The translations under genes were made by a program, and so were the position numbers. This document shows, one piece after another, positions 1 to 9,094 of a stretch of 64,000 bases of DNA. The notes under the pieces are model-generated. The model was not told the DNA's origin, searched no databases, and saw only the letters and a program-made list of their open reading frames with translations. Each line of letters begins with the position of its first letter. The stretch's first letter is position 1. This DNA comes from JAGCJX01 sp045638645 (GTDB lineage Bacteria; Bacteroidota; Bacteroidia; Bacteroidales; UBA932), in contig JAZUBU010000001.1 of NCBI GenBank assembly GCA_045638645.1, positions 1-64,000 of the forward strand, written 5' to 3'.

Positions 1-150
1 GTAAACTGCTACTTCGGCGAAGGTAATGGCTACAAGTACTGCCGTCCTTACTCTAAAACAGAGTTTGTTAAGTGTACTTTCTGTCCTGGCTATACAGTGG
101 ATGAAAGTCAAGCAGAAGTAACCTTCACAGATTGTACTTGGGAAGAGTAA
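1..150 (+). CDS. C-terminal end of a beta-helix type surface protein (partial)
   Basis: An open frame enters from the left edge and stops with TAA at 148-150, giving 49 residues. It is rich in Cys, Thr, Phe and Tyr and ends with a 'FTDCTW' strand like the 'NCTF/GCTF' rungs of the large beta-helix protein that starts at 383. It is therefore probably the tail of a paralogous right-handed beta-helix protein lying in tandem with the next gene. The start, signal peptide and most of the protein are outside the window, so a specific function cannot be given. Confidence 0.7.
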   Translation, partial: VNCYFGEGNGYKYCRPYSKTEFVKCTFCPGYTVDESQAEVTFTDCTWEE

Positions 151-258
151 TTCTCATTGGTTTTTCAAATATTACAGACCATAACCAGTTTAATACAATC
201 TTGAAGCAGGTGCATCTGTTGGGAAATTTCTAGCGATGTAACCTCTTGAATATCTCAC

Positions 259-356
259 AAGCCTGTGTCCCGACTACGTCTATCGTACCTAGCATAGACA
301 ATATAACATCACTCACTTTCACCGCTCGTAAGAGCAACGGGCACAGGCTTTTCTTA
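259..356 (+). terminator. Structured RNA element / probable terminator
   Basis: Bases 259-272 (AAGCCTGTGTCCCG) pair with 338-350 (CGGGCACAGGCTT), with one bulged T. Inside lie two smaller hairpins: GTCTAT 278-283 with ATAGAC 294-299, and GCTC/GAGC around 324-335. The outer stem is followed by TTTTCTT. The result is a three-way-junction-like fold of about 92 nt ending in a T-rich tract, between the partial gene and the next gene. It most simply terminates the upstream transcript, but it is larger than a simple terminator. Confidence 0.5.
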
Positions 357-382
357 AAGAATGTTTATAAAACTTTACTTTT

Positions 383-3226
383 ATGTTAAAAAAAATCTTT
401 ACTGGTCTGATGGCAGTTGGAATGCTGCTGGCCACCTCTTGTCAAGAACAAGAGTTCACTCCTGCTCTCGGCGAGGCGACGGTTACGTTTGAAGTAGCTA
501 CTCCCGAGATTGCAACCCGTGCATATAGCGACGGACAAACTGCTAATAATTTGCAGTATGCGGTGTATCATAAAGCAACGGGAAAGCAAAGTAAAACTGC
601 ACAAACAACTATTTCAGGTGGAAGACAAACTCTTGAGTTCCAACTGACTGCAGGCGAAACCTATGAAATCATTTTGTGGGCAGATCATGAATCAGCTCCT
701 TACGCCGTTGAATTTGGAACAAGAATTGACCAAGCCACGATGACTGTTGATTACAGCAATGTGAAGAGCAACGATGAGACCTTGGATGCATTTTATGCAG
801 TGAAGGAATTTACTGTAAATGGCGCTCAAACTGAAATTGTAGAGTTGCGTCGTCCCTTTGCCCAATTGAACATTGGTACCAACGATTATGATGAAGCACT
901 GACAGCATCAAACTATCAGCCGACTCAATCTTCGGTAACAGTGAGTCATGTCAACAACGTCATGAATCTTTACACTGGAGACGTTGATGGAGATGTAACC
1001 GTTGAATTTAAATCAAATGCTTTGGCTACAGGAAACTTCCCGGTCGCAGACTACGAATACGTAGCCATGAACTACGTCTTGGTAGATGCAGATAAATCTT
1101 TGGTGGATGTTGAATTTACAATCTCTGACGATAATAACAATGACAAGACCCGTGCTCTTCAATTGGTTCCGGTACAACGCAATTACCGTACAAACCTTTA
1201 TGGTAGCATTTTGACCAGCGATGTCGATATGAATGTTGTCATTGCTCCGGGTTATGACGACGAGGAACAAGTAACACTTCCTTGGGCTACTATCGGTGAT
1301 AGACGTTATGAGTCATTTGCAGATGCAATGAACGCAGTGCAAAATGGTGAAACTATTAAATTGCAAGGTGTAACGACTTTGAATGGCGTTGTTGATGGAA
1401 ATCTATTCACAATTGATGGAAAGGCTATTACCATTGATTTGAATGGTTATGGTTTTGTAGCCGAGATTCCGAATGTAACTAAGAATTCTTCAATTTTTAG
1501 AGTTGCTAAAAATAGTTCACTGACGATTATTGGCGAAGGAAATATTAAGTTCATCACTAACAAGGCTGAAGGCTGTTTAGCGGCGTTCATTAATAACGAT
1601 GGTGGTAATGTTAATTTGCACAGTGGAGATTGGGTGCTGACAGCATTGAACAATTGGCAAGAGTCACTGATACCCACTTTCGTTGACAACAATAGTAATG
1701 TAAATAGTGCCACTTTGAATATCTATGGAGGTAGCTATACATTCAATCGTAATCTCTTCCGTAACTATGCTAATGCAGCTAGCCATAACGGCTTTGCTAC
1801 GGTTGCTACCATGAACATCTACGGTGGTACGTTCAATGGCCTAGAAAATGATCCGGGTACAATCTGGAATCAAAAACCTAGTGGGACAGTTCCTGATGGT
1901 GCAGGTGTTATCAACGTGATGGGCGGCACATTCAATAATGTTGTTATTGATGACGAATTCGCTGGTGTAGTTTATGTTGAAACCCAAGAAGAGTTAGTAA
2001 ATGTATTAACGAACGTAAATACTCATACTATCTATCTTGGAGCTGGAACGTTTGTAGCTGATATTTATAATGGAACTCCTGCAAGAAAATCATTAACTAT
2101 TATAGGTTCAGAAGGTACAAAGTTCGGTCATACTGCTACTACTGGTGGACAACTTCGTCTTGATTTATTTGAAAGCTTTACAATCCGTAACTGTGAAATC
2201 ATACAGAGATCTGGTGTTAAGACTTGGGGCCATATAGTATTCGGCAGTGGCAACAATGCAAATGGTGTTTACACTTTAGAAAATTGTACATTCAATGGTG
2301 TAGGTACACAGGGTATTTACATTAACGAAAATACAACTGGTGCTACTTATAACATTTTGAATTGTACTTTTGATGGTAACTTTGGCACTGAAGGTGCTAT
2401 CACTATACAGACTAACAAAGATGTAAACCATATTGTAAATGTTAAGGGTTGTACTTTCAACAATATCCCTGATACTAGCCACAGAATTTTCTTGGCTAAG
2501 AGTACTGCAGGTTTGTTCTATGATTTTACACTCAACACAGATCTTAAAGCGTATTCAGCTTATGATCTAGCTATGTTCGTTGCTTTGGGTAAAACCAACA
2601 TTGATTTGGCTGATGGCGAGTATGATGTATATGGTTGTGCTGGCAAGACCTTGACACTTAATGGTTCTGCGAATGCAATCCTGAAGCTGTCTAATGACGG
2701 TGAAAATGGTTGCGATTATGCATTCGGAGGTAATGGAACAGGTGTTGGTAATATTACATTCAATGGCTTGACTATTAATACAGAATCAAATACTGGCAAT
2801 TACAAGGGTTATGCGTACATGAAGGGCACCTTTAACAACTGTAATTTCGTTGGTGCATATTCATTGAACAATGCTAACGATTTTGTATTCAATGGCTGTA
2901 CCTTTGATTTCAAGAACGGTTATTTCTGGACTTGGGGTGCTAACAGTGTAACATTTGATGGTTGTACATTTAATGGCAACAGCAAGAATATTCTTGCTCA
3001 TGGTTATGCATCGACTGAAATCACTATTAATAATTGTACTTTCGCTGCTACCGAAGTCGGTACAACAGGAGCTGGTGATCCTACAGCATGTGTAGAAATT
3101 GATCCTGCTGGCACTAATGTTTATACCATTAACTTTACAGGTACTAACAACAAGACTGATAAATATGCAGGTTGGACACGTATTAAAGATGGTAGCACAG
3201 GTCATACAATCACAGGTGTACAATAA
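383..3226 (+). CDS. DUF6562-type lipoprotein with right-handed beta-helix repeats
   Basis: The 947-residue product has an N-terminal lipoprotein signal peptide with lipobox ATSC (Cys at about 20), so it is predicted to be lipid-anchored and probably surface exposed. Residues about 25-290 resemble the DUF6562 / fimbrillin-like N-terminal domain of Bacteroidales surface proteins (ATRAYSDG, RPFAQLNIGTNDY and VPVQRNYRTNLYG motifs). Residues about 300-947 are a long series of beta-helix rungs marked by repeated 'NCTF', 'GCTF' and 'GGTFN' steps, as in pectate-lyase-fold adhesins. No catalytic motif was recognised. It probably binds glycans or host surfaces, which is inferred from fold only. The coding strand is more AT-rich than the core genes nearby, as is common for surface proteins. 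A strong terminator follows. Confidence 0.8.
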   Translation: MLKKIFTGLMAVGMLLATSCQEQEFTPALGEATVTFEVATPEIATRAYSDGQTANNLQYAVYHKATGKQSKTAQTTISGGRQTLEFQLTAGETYEIILWADHESAPYAVEFGTRIDQATMTVDYSNVKSNDETLDAFYAVKEFTVNGAQTEIVELRRPFAQLNIGTNDYDEALTASNYQPTQSSVTVSHVNNVMNLYTGDVDGDVTVEFKSNALATGNFPVADYEYVAMNYVLVDADKSLVDVEFTISDDNNNDKTRALQLVPVQRNYRTNLYGSILTSDVDMNVVIAPGYDDEEQVTLPWATIGDRRYESFADAMNAVQNGETIKLQGVTTLNGVVDGNLFTIDGKAITIDLNGYGFVAEIPNVTKNSSIFRVAKNSSLTIIGEGNIKFITNKAEGCLAAFINNDGGNVNLHSGDWVLTALNNWQESLIPTFVDNNSNVNSATLNIYGGSYTFNRNLFRNYANAASHNGFATVATMNIYGGTFNGLENDPGTIWNQKPSGTVPDGAGVINVMGGTFNNVVIDDEFAGVVYVETQEELVNVLTNVNTHTIYLGAGTFVADIYNGTPARKSLTIIGSEGTKFGHTATTGGQLRLDLFESFTIRNCEIIQRSGVKTWGHIVFGSGNNANGVYTLENCTFNGVGTQGIYINENTTGATYNILNCTFDGNFGTEGAITIQTNKDVNHIVNVKGCTFNNIPDTSHRIFLAKSTAGLFYDFTLNTDLKAYSAYDLAMFVALGKTNIDLADGEYDVYGCAGKTLTLNGSANAILKLSNDGENGCDYAFGGNGTGVGNITFNGLTINTESNTGNYKGYAYMKGTFNNCNFVGAYSLNNANDFVFNGCTFDFKNGYFWTWGANSVTFDGCTFNGNSKNILAHGYASTEITINNCTFAATEVGTTGAGDPTACVEIDPAGTNVYTINFTGTNNKTDKYAGWTRIKDGSTGHTITGVQ

Positions 3227-3298
3227 AAACATTGTTTAAAAATTAAAGAAATTCTATCATCCCTTTGATAGATGTATACATATAAAACATTAGTAATG

Positions 3299-3339
3299 GA
3301 GCCTTGCCGTTCGCGAGAATTGCAAGGCTCTTTATTTTT
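3299..3339 (+). terminator. Rho-independent terminator
   Basis: GAGCCTTGC at 3299-3307 pairs perfectly with GCAAGGCTC at 3322-3330, followed by TTTATTTTT. It ends the transcript of the beta-helix lipoprotein gene. A weaker hairpin (CTATCA 3254-3259 / TGATAG 3266-3271) lies just upstream. Confidence 0.85.
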
Positions 3340-3435
3340 CCCCCTTACCCTCATTCTTCCCTGTCACAAATGCGTTTCTCAGGAATTATTTGTACATTGT
3401 GTAAAATTTAAGCAGTGATGCAAGTATTGAGAGTT

Positions 3436-4311
3436 ATGAAGAAGTTTTTTATCCTTTTGATTGCTGTCTGCGCCTGGGCGGGATTGTGTCAGGCAGAGCC
3501 CGTCAACAAGCAGATCAACATCGCTTCCTTTGACCGGATCGATGCCAGTTCCATTTTCAACATCGAAGTGACGCACGGATCTTCCCGTACGGCGGAGGTG
3601 ACCGTTTCGGACAAGCTGGAGAATTATATCGAGGTCTATGTGACCAACGGAACCCTTTATCTGAGGATGGACCTGCCCCTTCGCATGAAACATTTGTTGT
3701 TGTCGGAGGACAAGGTGCAGGTATGTGTGCAGACCAAGAAACTTACGTCCATTGCCCTTGCAGGCTCCGCCAAGATTTCTGTGGAGGGAGCGTACGAGGC
3801 GGACCGTTTTGCTTTGGATCTTTCCGGTACAAGCGAGGTGCTGGGAACCCTCCGTATCGAGGGGGAACGCTTGGATTATGAATTGAGCGGCGCCAGTGCT
3901 GCGGCAGTTGCGGGCGATTTTGAGGTGGTTCGTGGAAAAGTTTCCGGTACTTCCTCCATGGCTTTGACTGTGGATGCGGACGAGGTGGATGTGGATTGTA
4001 GCGGGGCCTCCCACGTAGTGTTCGAGGGTGAGGTTTCGGAGCGTGTCAACGTGGATTGTTCCGGTGCGTCTCTGGCAGAATTGACCGGTTCCACCCGAGA
4101 GGTCATCATCGAATGTTCGGGCGCTTCAACCGTGGAAGCGGCCAAACTATATGCTCAGGACGGTACCGCCGATGTCTCCGGGGTTTCTTCCGTGAAGATC
4201 TACGGCAGCAATTCCTTGAACTTGAAATGCAGTTCCAACGCAAAAGTGAAGTACTATGGCAATCCGAAGGCGTTGAGTTATCCGGAGGGAGCCGTACAGC
4301 AGGGAAATTGA
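3436..4311 (+). CDS. GIN domain (DUF2807) exported protein
   Basis: The 291-residue product begins with a clear signal peptide (MKKFFILLIAVCAWAGLCQA), which is why the ATG at 3436 is preferred over an in-frame ATG 21 bases upstream. The mature part shows the features of DUF2807, the 'putative auto-transporter adhesin head GIN domain': an early 'FDRIDASSIFNIEVTHG' strand and repeated 'DLSGTS', 'ELSGAS' and 'CSGAS' turns spaced about 20 residues apart, typical of a beta-helix. It is periplasmic or outer-membrane associated. The family is widespread in Bacteroidota with no established biochemical role. The gene converges on the next one, with only 4 bp between stop codons. Confidence 0.85.
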   Translation: MKKFFILLIAVCAWAGLCQAEPVNKQINIASFDRIDASSIFNIEVTHGSSRTAEVTVSDKLENYIEVYVTNGTLYLRMDLPLRMKHLLLSEDKVQVCVQTKKLTSIALAGSAKISVEGAYEADRFALDLSGTSEVLGTLRIEGERLDYELSGASAAAVAGDFEVVRGKVSGTSSMALTVDADEVDVDCSGASHVVFEGEVSERVNVDCSGASLAELTGSTREVIIECSGASTVEAAKLYAQDGTADVSGVSSVKIYGSNSLNLKCSSNAKVKYYGNPKALSYPEGAVQQGN

Positions 4312-4315
4312 TCGT

Positions 4316-5152
4316 TTAACGCGATTCCCAGGTAAAGGCAATCGGGTAGTGATCCGAGATATAAGGAGCCCCGAAATCCTGGTTGAGGTTGTCAAAAATC
4401 AGGGGTTCCACGCCTACATAGAAAATGTGGTCAATGGCTGCGGGAGGATTTGTACTTCCCCAGCCATTGTACGTATGGGGGGTATCCGTTTGTGGTGCGC
4501 TGACTTGGGCCACCTGCATGAGGTCCAGCAGGGGAGCGAAGATCGGATCGTCCAGGGTGGAGTTCATGTCTCCCGTCAGAATTACCGGCAGTGCCTCGGT
4601 TTGGATCAGCTCCCGGATCCAGTCGCAAAGCAGCAGGATGGATTCTCTCCGTGCCATTTCGCCCATGTGATCCAGGTGGGTGTTGATGTGCCAGAAGGTA
4701 CAACCGCTTTCTTTGTGGCGCAGTTTGAGCCAGGTAGCGGTCCGTTTGCAGGCGGCATCCCAGCCGAAGCTCGGCTGGTCCGGCGTTTCACTCAGCCAGC
4801 GGGTTTTCTGGTCCAACAGTTCGTAGTCGGTTGCCCGGTAATAGACGGCGCAGTGTTCACCGCTGGCATCGCCCAATTCGCGTCCAACCCCTACGCGTCG
4901 GTAGGCAGGCAGGAGACTGTCCAGGTAGGCCAATTGTTCCGGCATGGCTTCCTGCAGGCCGATGACAGCCGGGTTTTCGCTTTCAATCATCCGGATGGTT
5001 GCCGGTTTGCGCAAATTCCAGTGGTTGGGGCCGTCATCCACCGTACTGAGGCGGATGTTGTAGGAAATGATTTTGGTGGTGTGTTCTTGGGAGCAGCCAC
5101 AGAGGCAAGTGATGAGCAGGAGCAACAAAAGACGATTGGAGCGGAGTTTCAT
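4316..5152 (-). CDS. Endonuclease/exonuclease/phosphatase family lipoprotein
   Basis: The 278-residue product starts at the ATG (5152) giving MKLRSNRLLLLLLITCLCGC, a type II signal peptide with lipobox LCGC; an upstream in-frame extension to 5332 lacks signal character and overlaps the next gene. The rest is the metal-dependent EEP fold: 'SYNIRL' near the start, 'VIGLQEAM' (metal-binding Glu), 'HINTHLDH', 'ILTGDMNS' (catalytic Asp/Asn) and the terminal 'DHIF...SDHYPI' His motif. Substrates in this family include sphingomyelin, inositol phosphates and nucleic acids, so the substrate is not predictable. Cell location: membrane-anchored, facing the periplasm or exterior. Confidence 0.88.
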   Translation of the reverse strand: MKLRSNRLLLLLLITCLCGCSQEHTTKIISYNIRLSTVDDGPNHWNLRKPATIRMIESENPAVIGLQEAMPEQLAYLDSLLPAYRRVGVGRELGDASGEHCAVYYRATDYELLDQKTRWLSETPDQPSFGWDAACKRTATWLKLRHKESGCTFWHINTHLDHMGEMARRESILLLCDWIRELIQTEALPVILTGDMNSTLDDPIFAPLLDLMQVAQVSAPQTDTPHTYNGWGSTNPPAAIDHIFYVGVEPLIFDNLNQDFGAPYISDHYPIAFTWESR

Positions 5153-5174
5153 GATGCAATTTTCGGTAAAGGTA

Positions 5175-5215
5175 CAAAAAAACGGGGCTGCCTGTGAGAA
5201 GCAGCCCCGTTTTTT
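5175..5215 (-). terminator. Strong terminator of the PorV-like / protease operon
   Basis: CGGGGCTGC at 5183-5191 pairs perfectly with GCAGCCCCG at 5201-5209, loop of 9. It is flanked by seven A on one side and six T on the other, so it has a T tract in either direction. It lies just after the stop codon of the leftward gene ending at 5230. Confidence 0.9.
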
Positions 5216-5229
5216 ATGGATACCTGTGC

Positions 5230-6168
5230 TTACCAGGACCAGCTGTAGCTGATCATGAAGGTGTTCTTCAGTACTTCGGTTCCCAAAGGAAGCAAGTACG
5301 AAAGTCCCAGGTTGTGTGCTCCAAATTTGCAACCCAAACCGGCTGATGCGTAGGTCGGGAGGGTCGCTTCAGCAGTTGCGTAGTGGAAACCGGCACGCAG
5401 GAAGCCCATGTTGCGGTAACCCAATTCCAAACCCAATCCGGCACCTACGGTTGAGTGGAAGAGGTAGTAGTCCACTTCCGCAGCTGCGTTCAGGGAGAAG
5501 TCAGAGAAGTTTGCTCCGTAACCGATACCCAGACGGCCGGCAGCCGGCAATTGGTAGCCTTCGCCGTCGATGACGTAAGCGATTTTGGTACCGATGTTGG
5601 TTACCCCAGCAGAGAATTGCAAGGCGTTCATTTTGTACATCAACGATACGTCACCGGCAAAAGCAGTACCGTTTTGGTATACATCTACATATTCCGGATC
5701 AGACAAAGCGGAGTTGATGAATTTGGCGTTGATACCCAGGGCGAGGTTGTCACCCATGCGGAAGGCAAAACCGGCACCTACGGCCATTTCGTTCGGGTTG
5801 AATTGGCTCAATACGTTGCCGTTCTTGTCCATGATGTCGTAACCGGGCATCATGGTGTATTTACCGAAGATAGCAAGGCTGAAGTTGTCAGACAGACGGG
5901 TGTAACCGGCAAGGTTGAATTGGTTGTTCATACCGCTGGCCGGTTTCAGACCCAGGTAACCTACGTTGATGGAGGTCTTGTAGTCGTTCAATACCATGGA
6001 GGCCGGGTTTACGCTGATGGATCCCGCATCACCGGTCAGACCCATGACGGCACCACCCATGGCCATGCTACGGGCGTCATCCGGTTGGTTCAGGAATCCA
6101 CCGGTTTGTGCAACGGCAGAGGTGGCAGCAAACAGGGCTGCGATTGCCAATATCTTAAAGCTTTTCAT
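5230..6168 (-). CDS. PorV/PorQ-family outer-membrane protein
   Basis: The 312-residue product has a type I signal peptide ending ...TSAVAQ. The N-terminal 'DDARSMAMGGAVMGLTGDAGSISVNPASM' region (residues about 30-60) is the hallmark of PorV/PorQ (UPF0164/FadL-like) 14-stranded barrels, and alternating amphipathic strands run to a C-terminal aromatic (SYSWSW). PorV proteins of the type IX secretion system receive substrates with a C-terminal sorting domain. The gene directly upstream, 8 bp away in the same operon, encodes exactly such a substrate. It may be a dedicated partner or only a paralog of the core PorV; sequence alone does not decide. Confidence 0.85.
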   Translation of the reverse strand: MKSFKILAIAALFAATSAVAQTGGFLNQPDDARSMAMGGAVMGLTGDAGSISVNPASMVLNDYKTSINVGYLGLKPASGMNNQFNLAGYTRLSDNFSLAIFGKYTMMPGYDIMDKNGNVLSQFNPNEMAVGAGFAFRMGDNLALGINAKFINSALSDPEYVDVYQNGTAFAGDVSLMYKMNALQFSAGVTNIGTKIAYVIDGEGYQLPAAGRLGIGYGANFSDFSLNAAAEVDYYLFHSTVGAGLGLELGYRNMGFLRAGFHYATAEATLPTYASAGLGCKFGAHNLGLSYLLPLGTEVLKNTFMISYSWSW

Positions 6169-6176
6169 AGTGTCAA

Positions 6177-8897
6177 TTACAATTTAACGATGTTTTCGGT
6201 AATGGTTTTGCTGTCAAATTTCATAGTCACCGTGTAGGCACCGGCAGCCATGGCGCTCATGTCGATGGATGCAGGTTGGATGGCTGAAATTTGGTAGTTG
6301 TTTTCGTGAACGGTTGAACCGTTGGCATTGGACAAGATGACTTCAACGTTATGTGCTTCCAACGAAGAGGTACGGATGTACAAGGTTCCGTCGGTAACCG
6401 GGTTCGGGTAGCAGGTCACTTCTTTCTCCGGGTTCAGTACCACGATGTCGAATTCGGTTTGAACGCGTTCACCAGCTTTGTCAGAAGCGGTAACCGATAC
6501 CTTGGTGTTACCATATTTCAATGAGTAGATGTTGAAGGTGTTTCCGTTGGTGGTCACGCGGGCGATACCGGCCGGGTTCATGGCGAAGCTGTAGTTCAAG
6601 GTTTCACCGTCCGCATCGAAGATGTACGGGGTTACATCGAACTCTTTGGTTTCACCGGTTTTCTCCAGAATCACGGTCGGAATGCTTCCATTCAAGACCG
6701 GAGCCTGGTTGGTGGTGATGGTGAAGTGGATGTCCAGGGAGGTGGCAGTACCGTACGCATCGGTTACGATGAAGGTTGCATCGTATTCGCCGGCTACGTC
6801 GTTCATACCGGTGATGGTCAGGGATACTTTGCCGTATTCTTCTTCTTTGGCCATCAGGGCGGGGCTGGTCTTTTGCAATTCCCAGGTCATTTCGTCCATA
6901 TCCGGGTCGCTGAATGTGATGACTTCTTTGATCACGTCAGCGTAACGGACTTCTAGATCCAGAGGTTCGTTGTCGATGACCGGTGCGTTGTTGTCCGCTG
7001 TGGTAGCGTTCAATACTTCGTGCATTGCAGACGCATTCTTGGAGTTGTCTTGTGCATCGATGGTCACGTAGTATTTTGTACCGGCATTCAGACCGGAGAG
7101 CAGGTAGCTGGTGCTTTCGTTGGCTTCCAACAGGTTGCTTACGCGGACGGTTTGGATGTGTTCCGGTTTGGCAGCACGGTCAAAGTCGTTCGAGAATTCG
7201 GTGGTGCTGTAATATACGTTGAAGAAACCGGGTTTCAAGTCATCTTCGTCAGCGGGAACGGTCCAGGTCAACAACAGGTTGCGGCCTTTGGTTTCCACAG
7301 CGAGGTCGGTTACCGGATCCGGGGCAATTTTGCTGCCGGCAGCGATGGACGCGTTGGCATCCACCAGACCGGTACCCAATTTGTCAATGTATTTTTCGTT
7401 GCGACCGTTTTCGTAGATAACGGGGTTGGCGTTGTCCAACAGCATGTCCCACAATTGTTCACGGGTAAAGCCAGGACCACCGTGGCGGGATACGATCAAG
7501 GCAGCTACACCCGATACGTGCGGGCAGGCCATGGAGGTACCTTGTGCCATCGTGTAGGTGTTGTTCGGACCGGTACTCAAGATGTCGTTGTTTCCACCAC
7601 CCGGAGCAGCGATGTCTGTCCAGGTACCGTAGTTGGAGTAGTAGGCACGGGTGTAGTCAGCACCGACAGAAGATACAGCGATGACGTCGTCAATCATACC
7701 CGGAGAACCGTAAGGCAGGTTGCTGTTTCCGGCTGCGAAGATGACGAGACCACCGGCCATCGGGCCAACTTGATTGCCGTTTTCGTCCATACCTGCATTC
7801 ATGTTGAAGTAGTCAACAGCCGCTTCGTCAGAAGGGTAGATGGTGCTGATGCTGTTTCCGTCGGCATCTTGGTAACCCCAGCTGTTTTGTGAGATCACAG
7901 CACCGGCATCGGCACCGTATTTGATTGCCTTACCGAAGTTGGATGCACTTTTGGTGCCTGCAAATACTTGGGCCGATTGGAGGCGTACACCCGGGATGTT
8001 GTTGAGGTAGTCACCACCACCGATACCGCAGACACCGATTTCGTTGTTGTTGACTGCACCGATGGTACCGGCTACGTGGGTACCGTGGCTGTCTCCGATG
8101 ATTTCTTTGTTGTCCACGAAGTCGTATCCGTTGATGTCATCGACAAAACCGTTGCGGTCGTCGTCCACACCGTCAGAACCGTTCAATTCGGCTTCGTTGA
8201 TCCAAATATTGTATTCCAAGTCTTCGTGGTCCAAGTCAATACCACCGTCCACAACGCAGACAATGACTTCGTTGCTACCCACGGTGTAGTTTCTCCATAC
8301 GGGTTCTACGTTTACGTCGCAACCGGCTTCACCACGGTAACCACCGTCGTTGTAGTAGTGCCATTGCTGTTTGAGTTTGGGGTCATTGAAGAAAGTGCTG
8401 CCGTACATGCGTTCCGGAGTAACCACGGTTTCAGCATCGATGGCTTGGAAATTGCCACGGGTGGCTTGGGGACGCAATTCCACCGCTACGACACCGTCGA
8501 TTTTGGTGAAGTCGCTTTGGGCACGGGTCAACGGAACTTTTTCGTCAAAAGTTACGTCGTAGAAGAGGTGCAGTCCGGCTTTGCGGGTACGGGGTTCGAA
8601 TTTGCCGGCGTACGGGAAAGTACGGGTCATGGATTTTACACCCATGCTCATAAGAATGTCGTCAGAAGATTTTACTCCGATGCTGGCTACTTCGCCTTTG
8701 GTATCGGTTTTTTCTTCGAGTCGGGCGGCCAGTTCTTCAGACACCTGAAGAATGACAAACCCTTGTTTGAAGGCAGCTGAGGTCAATTCTTCCTGATCCG
8801 GTTGACCGATTTCCACTTCCGTCTCATGGCTGCAGGAACCCATTGTGAAGGCTGCTGAGCACGCGAGGAGGGCATAAAGAAAACTTCTTTTTCGCAT
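6177..8897 (-). CDS. Subtilisin-like (S8) protease with type IX sorting domain
   Basis: The product has 906 residues. A lipoprotein-like signal peptide (MGSC, Cys22) is followed by a pro-region (to about 200) and an S8 catalytic domain with Asp217 (VVDGGIDLDH), His271 (HGTH), oxyanion Asn391 (AAGNS) and Ser455 (GTSMACPH). Then come a fibronectin III module ('PDPVTDLAV', about 530-630), cadherin/Ig-like modules, and a C-terminal 'CYPNPVTDGTLYI...YTVTMKF' domain of about 75 residues matching type IX secretion sorting domains. It is predicted to be an exported, surface-delivered endopeptidase. All catalytic residues are intact. Oddly, it carries both a lipobox and a type IX tail. It is co-transcribed with the PorV-like gene downstream. 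Confidence 0.93.
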   Translation of the reverse strand: MRKRSFLYALLACSAAFTMGSCSHETEVEIGQPDQEELTSAAFKQGFVILQVSEELAARLEEKTDTKGEVASIGVKSSDDILMSMGVKSMTRTFPYAGKFEPRTRKAGLHLFYDVTFDEKVPLTRAQSDFTKIDGVVAVELRPQATRGNFQAIDAETVVTPERMYGSTFFNDPKLKQQWHYYNDGGYRGEAGCDVNVEPVWRNYTVGSNEVIVCVVDGGIDLDHEDLEYNIWINEAELNGSDGVDDDRNGFVDDINGYDFVDNKEIIGDSHGTHVAGTIGAVNNNEIGVCGIGGGDYLNNIPGVRLQSAQVFAGTKSASNFGKAIKYGADAGAVISQNSWGYQDADGNSISTIYPSDEAAVDYFNMNAGMDENGNQVGPMAGGLVIFAAGNSNLPYGSPGMIDDVIAVSSVGADYTRAYYSNYGTWTDIAAPGGGNNDILSTGPNNTYTMAQGTSMACPHVSGVAALIVSRHGGPGFTREQLWDMLLDNANPVIYENGRNEKYIDKLGTGLVDANASIAAGSKIAPDPVTDLAVETKGRNLLLTWTVPADEDDLKPGFFNVYYSTTEFSNDFDRAAKPEHIQTVRVSNLLEANESTSYLLSGLNAGTKYYVTIDAQDNSKNASAMHEVLNATTADNNAPVIDNEPLDLEVRYADVIKEVITFSDPDMDEMTWELQKTSPALMAKEEEYGKVSLTITGMNDVAGEYDATFIVTDAYGTATSLDIHFTITTNQAPVLNGSIPTVILEKTGETKEFDVTPYIFDADGETLNYSFAMNPAGIARVTTNGNTFNIYSLKYGNTKVSVTASDKAGERVQTEFDIVVLNPEKEVTCYPNPVTDGTLYIRTSSLEAHNVEVILSNANGSTVHENNYQISAIQPASIDMSAMAAGAYTVTMKFDSKTITENIVKL

Positions 8898-8960
8898 TTG
8901 TTTGTTATTTTATTGATGTTAAACTTATTCAGTTAGGTTTTAAGTTGACGAAAAAACGGT

Positions 8961-8990
8961 CCAAGATAGATATTTTTTGTCAATTTCAAA
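8961..8990 (-). promoter_or_regulatory. Bacteroidota-type promoter for the S8 protease operon
   Basis: On the minus strand TTTG (8990-8987) is followed after 18 bases by TATCTTGG (8968-8961), one mismatch from the TAnnTTTG consensus. It lies about 65 bp upstream of the ATG at 8897. Confidence 0.5.
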
Positions 8991-9014
8991 AAAACATGTG
9001 TATTTTTTATAAAG

Positions 9015-9047
9015 CACTTTCTCATATCTGATTTTTTGCTAACTTTG
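9015..9047 (+). promoter_or_regulatory. Promoter for tig-clpP-clpX
   Basis: TAACTTTG at 9040-9047 exactly fits the Bacteroidota -7 box TAnnTTTG, and CACTTT at 9015-9020 sits about 19 bp upstream as a -33 element. The trigger factor ATG follows at 9095. Confidence 0.65.
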
Positions 9048-9094
9048 CGCGCTTAATTATTATAGGTAGAAAATTAATATTCAAATACACAGAT

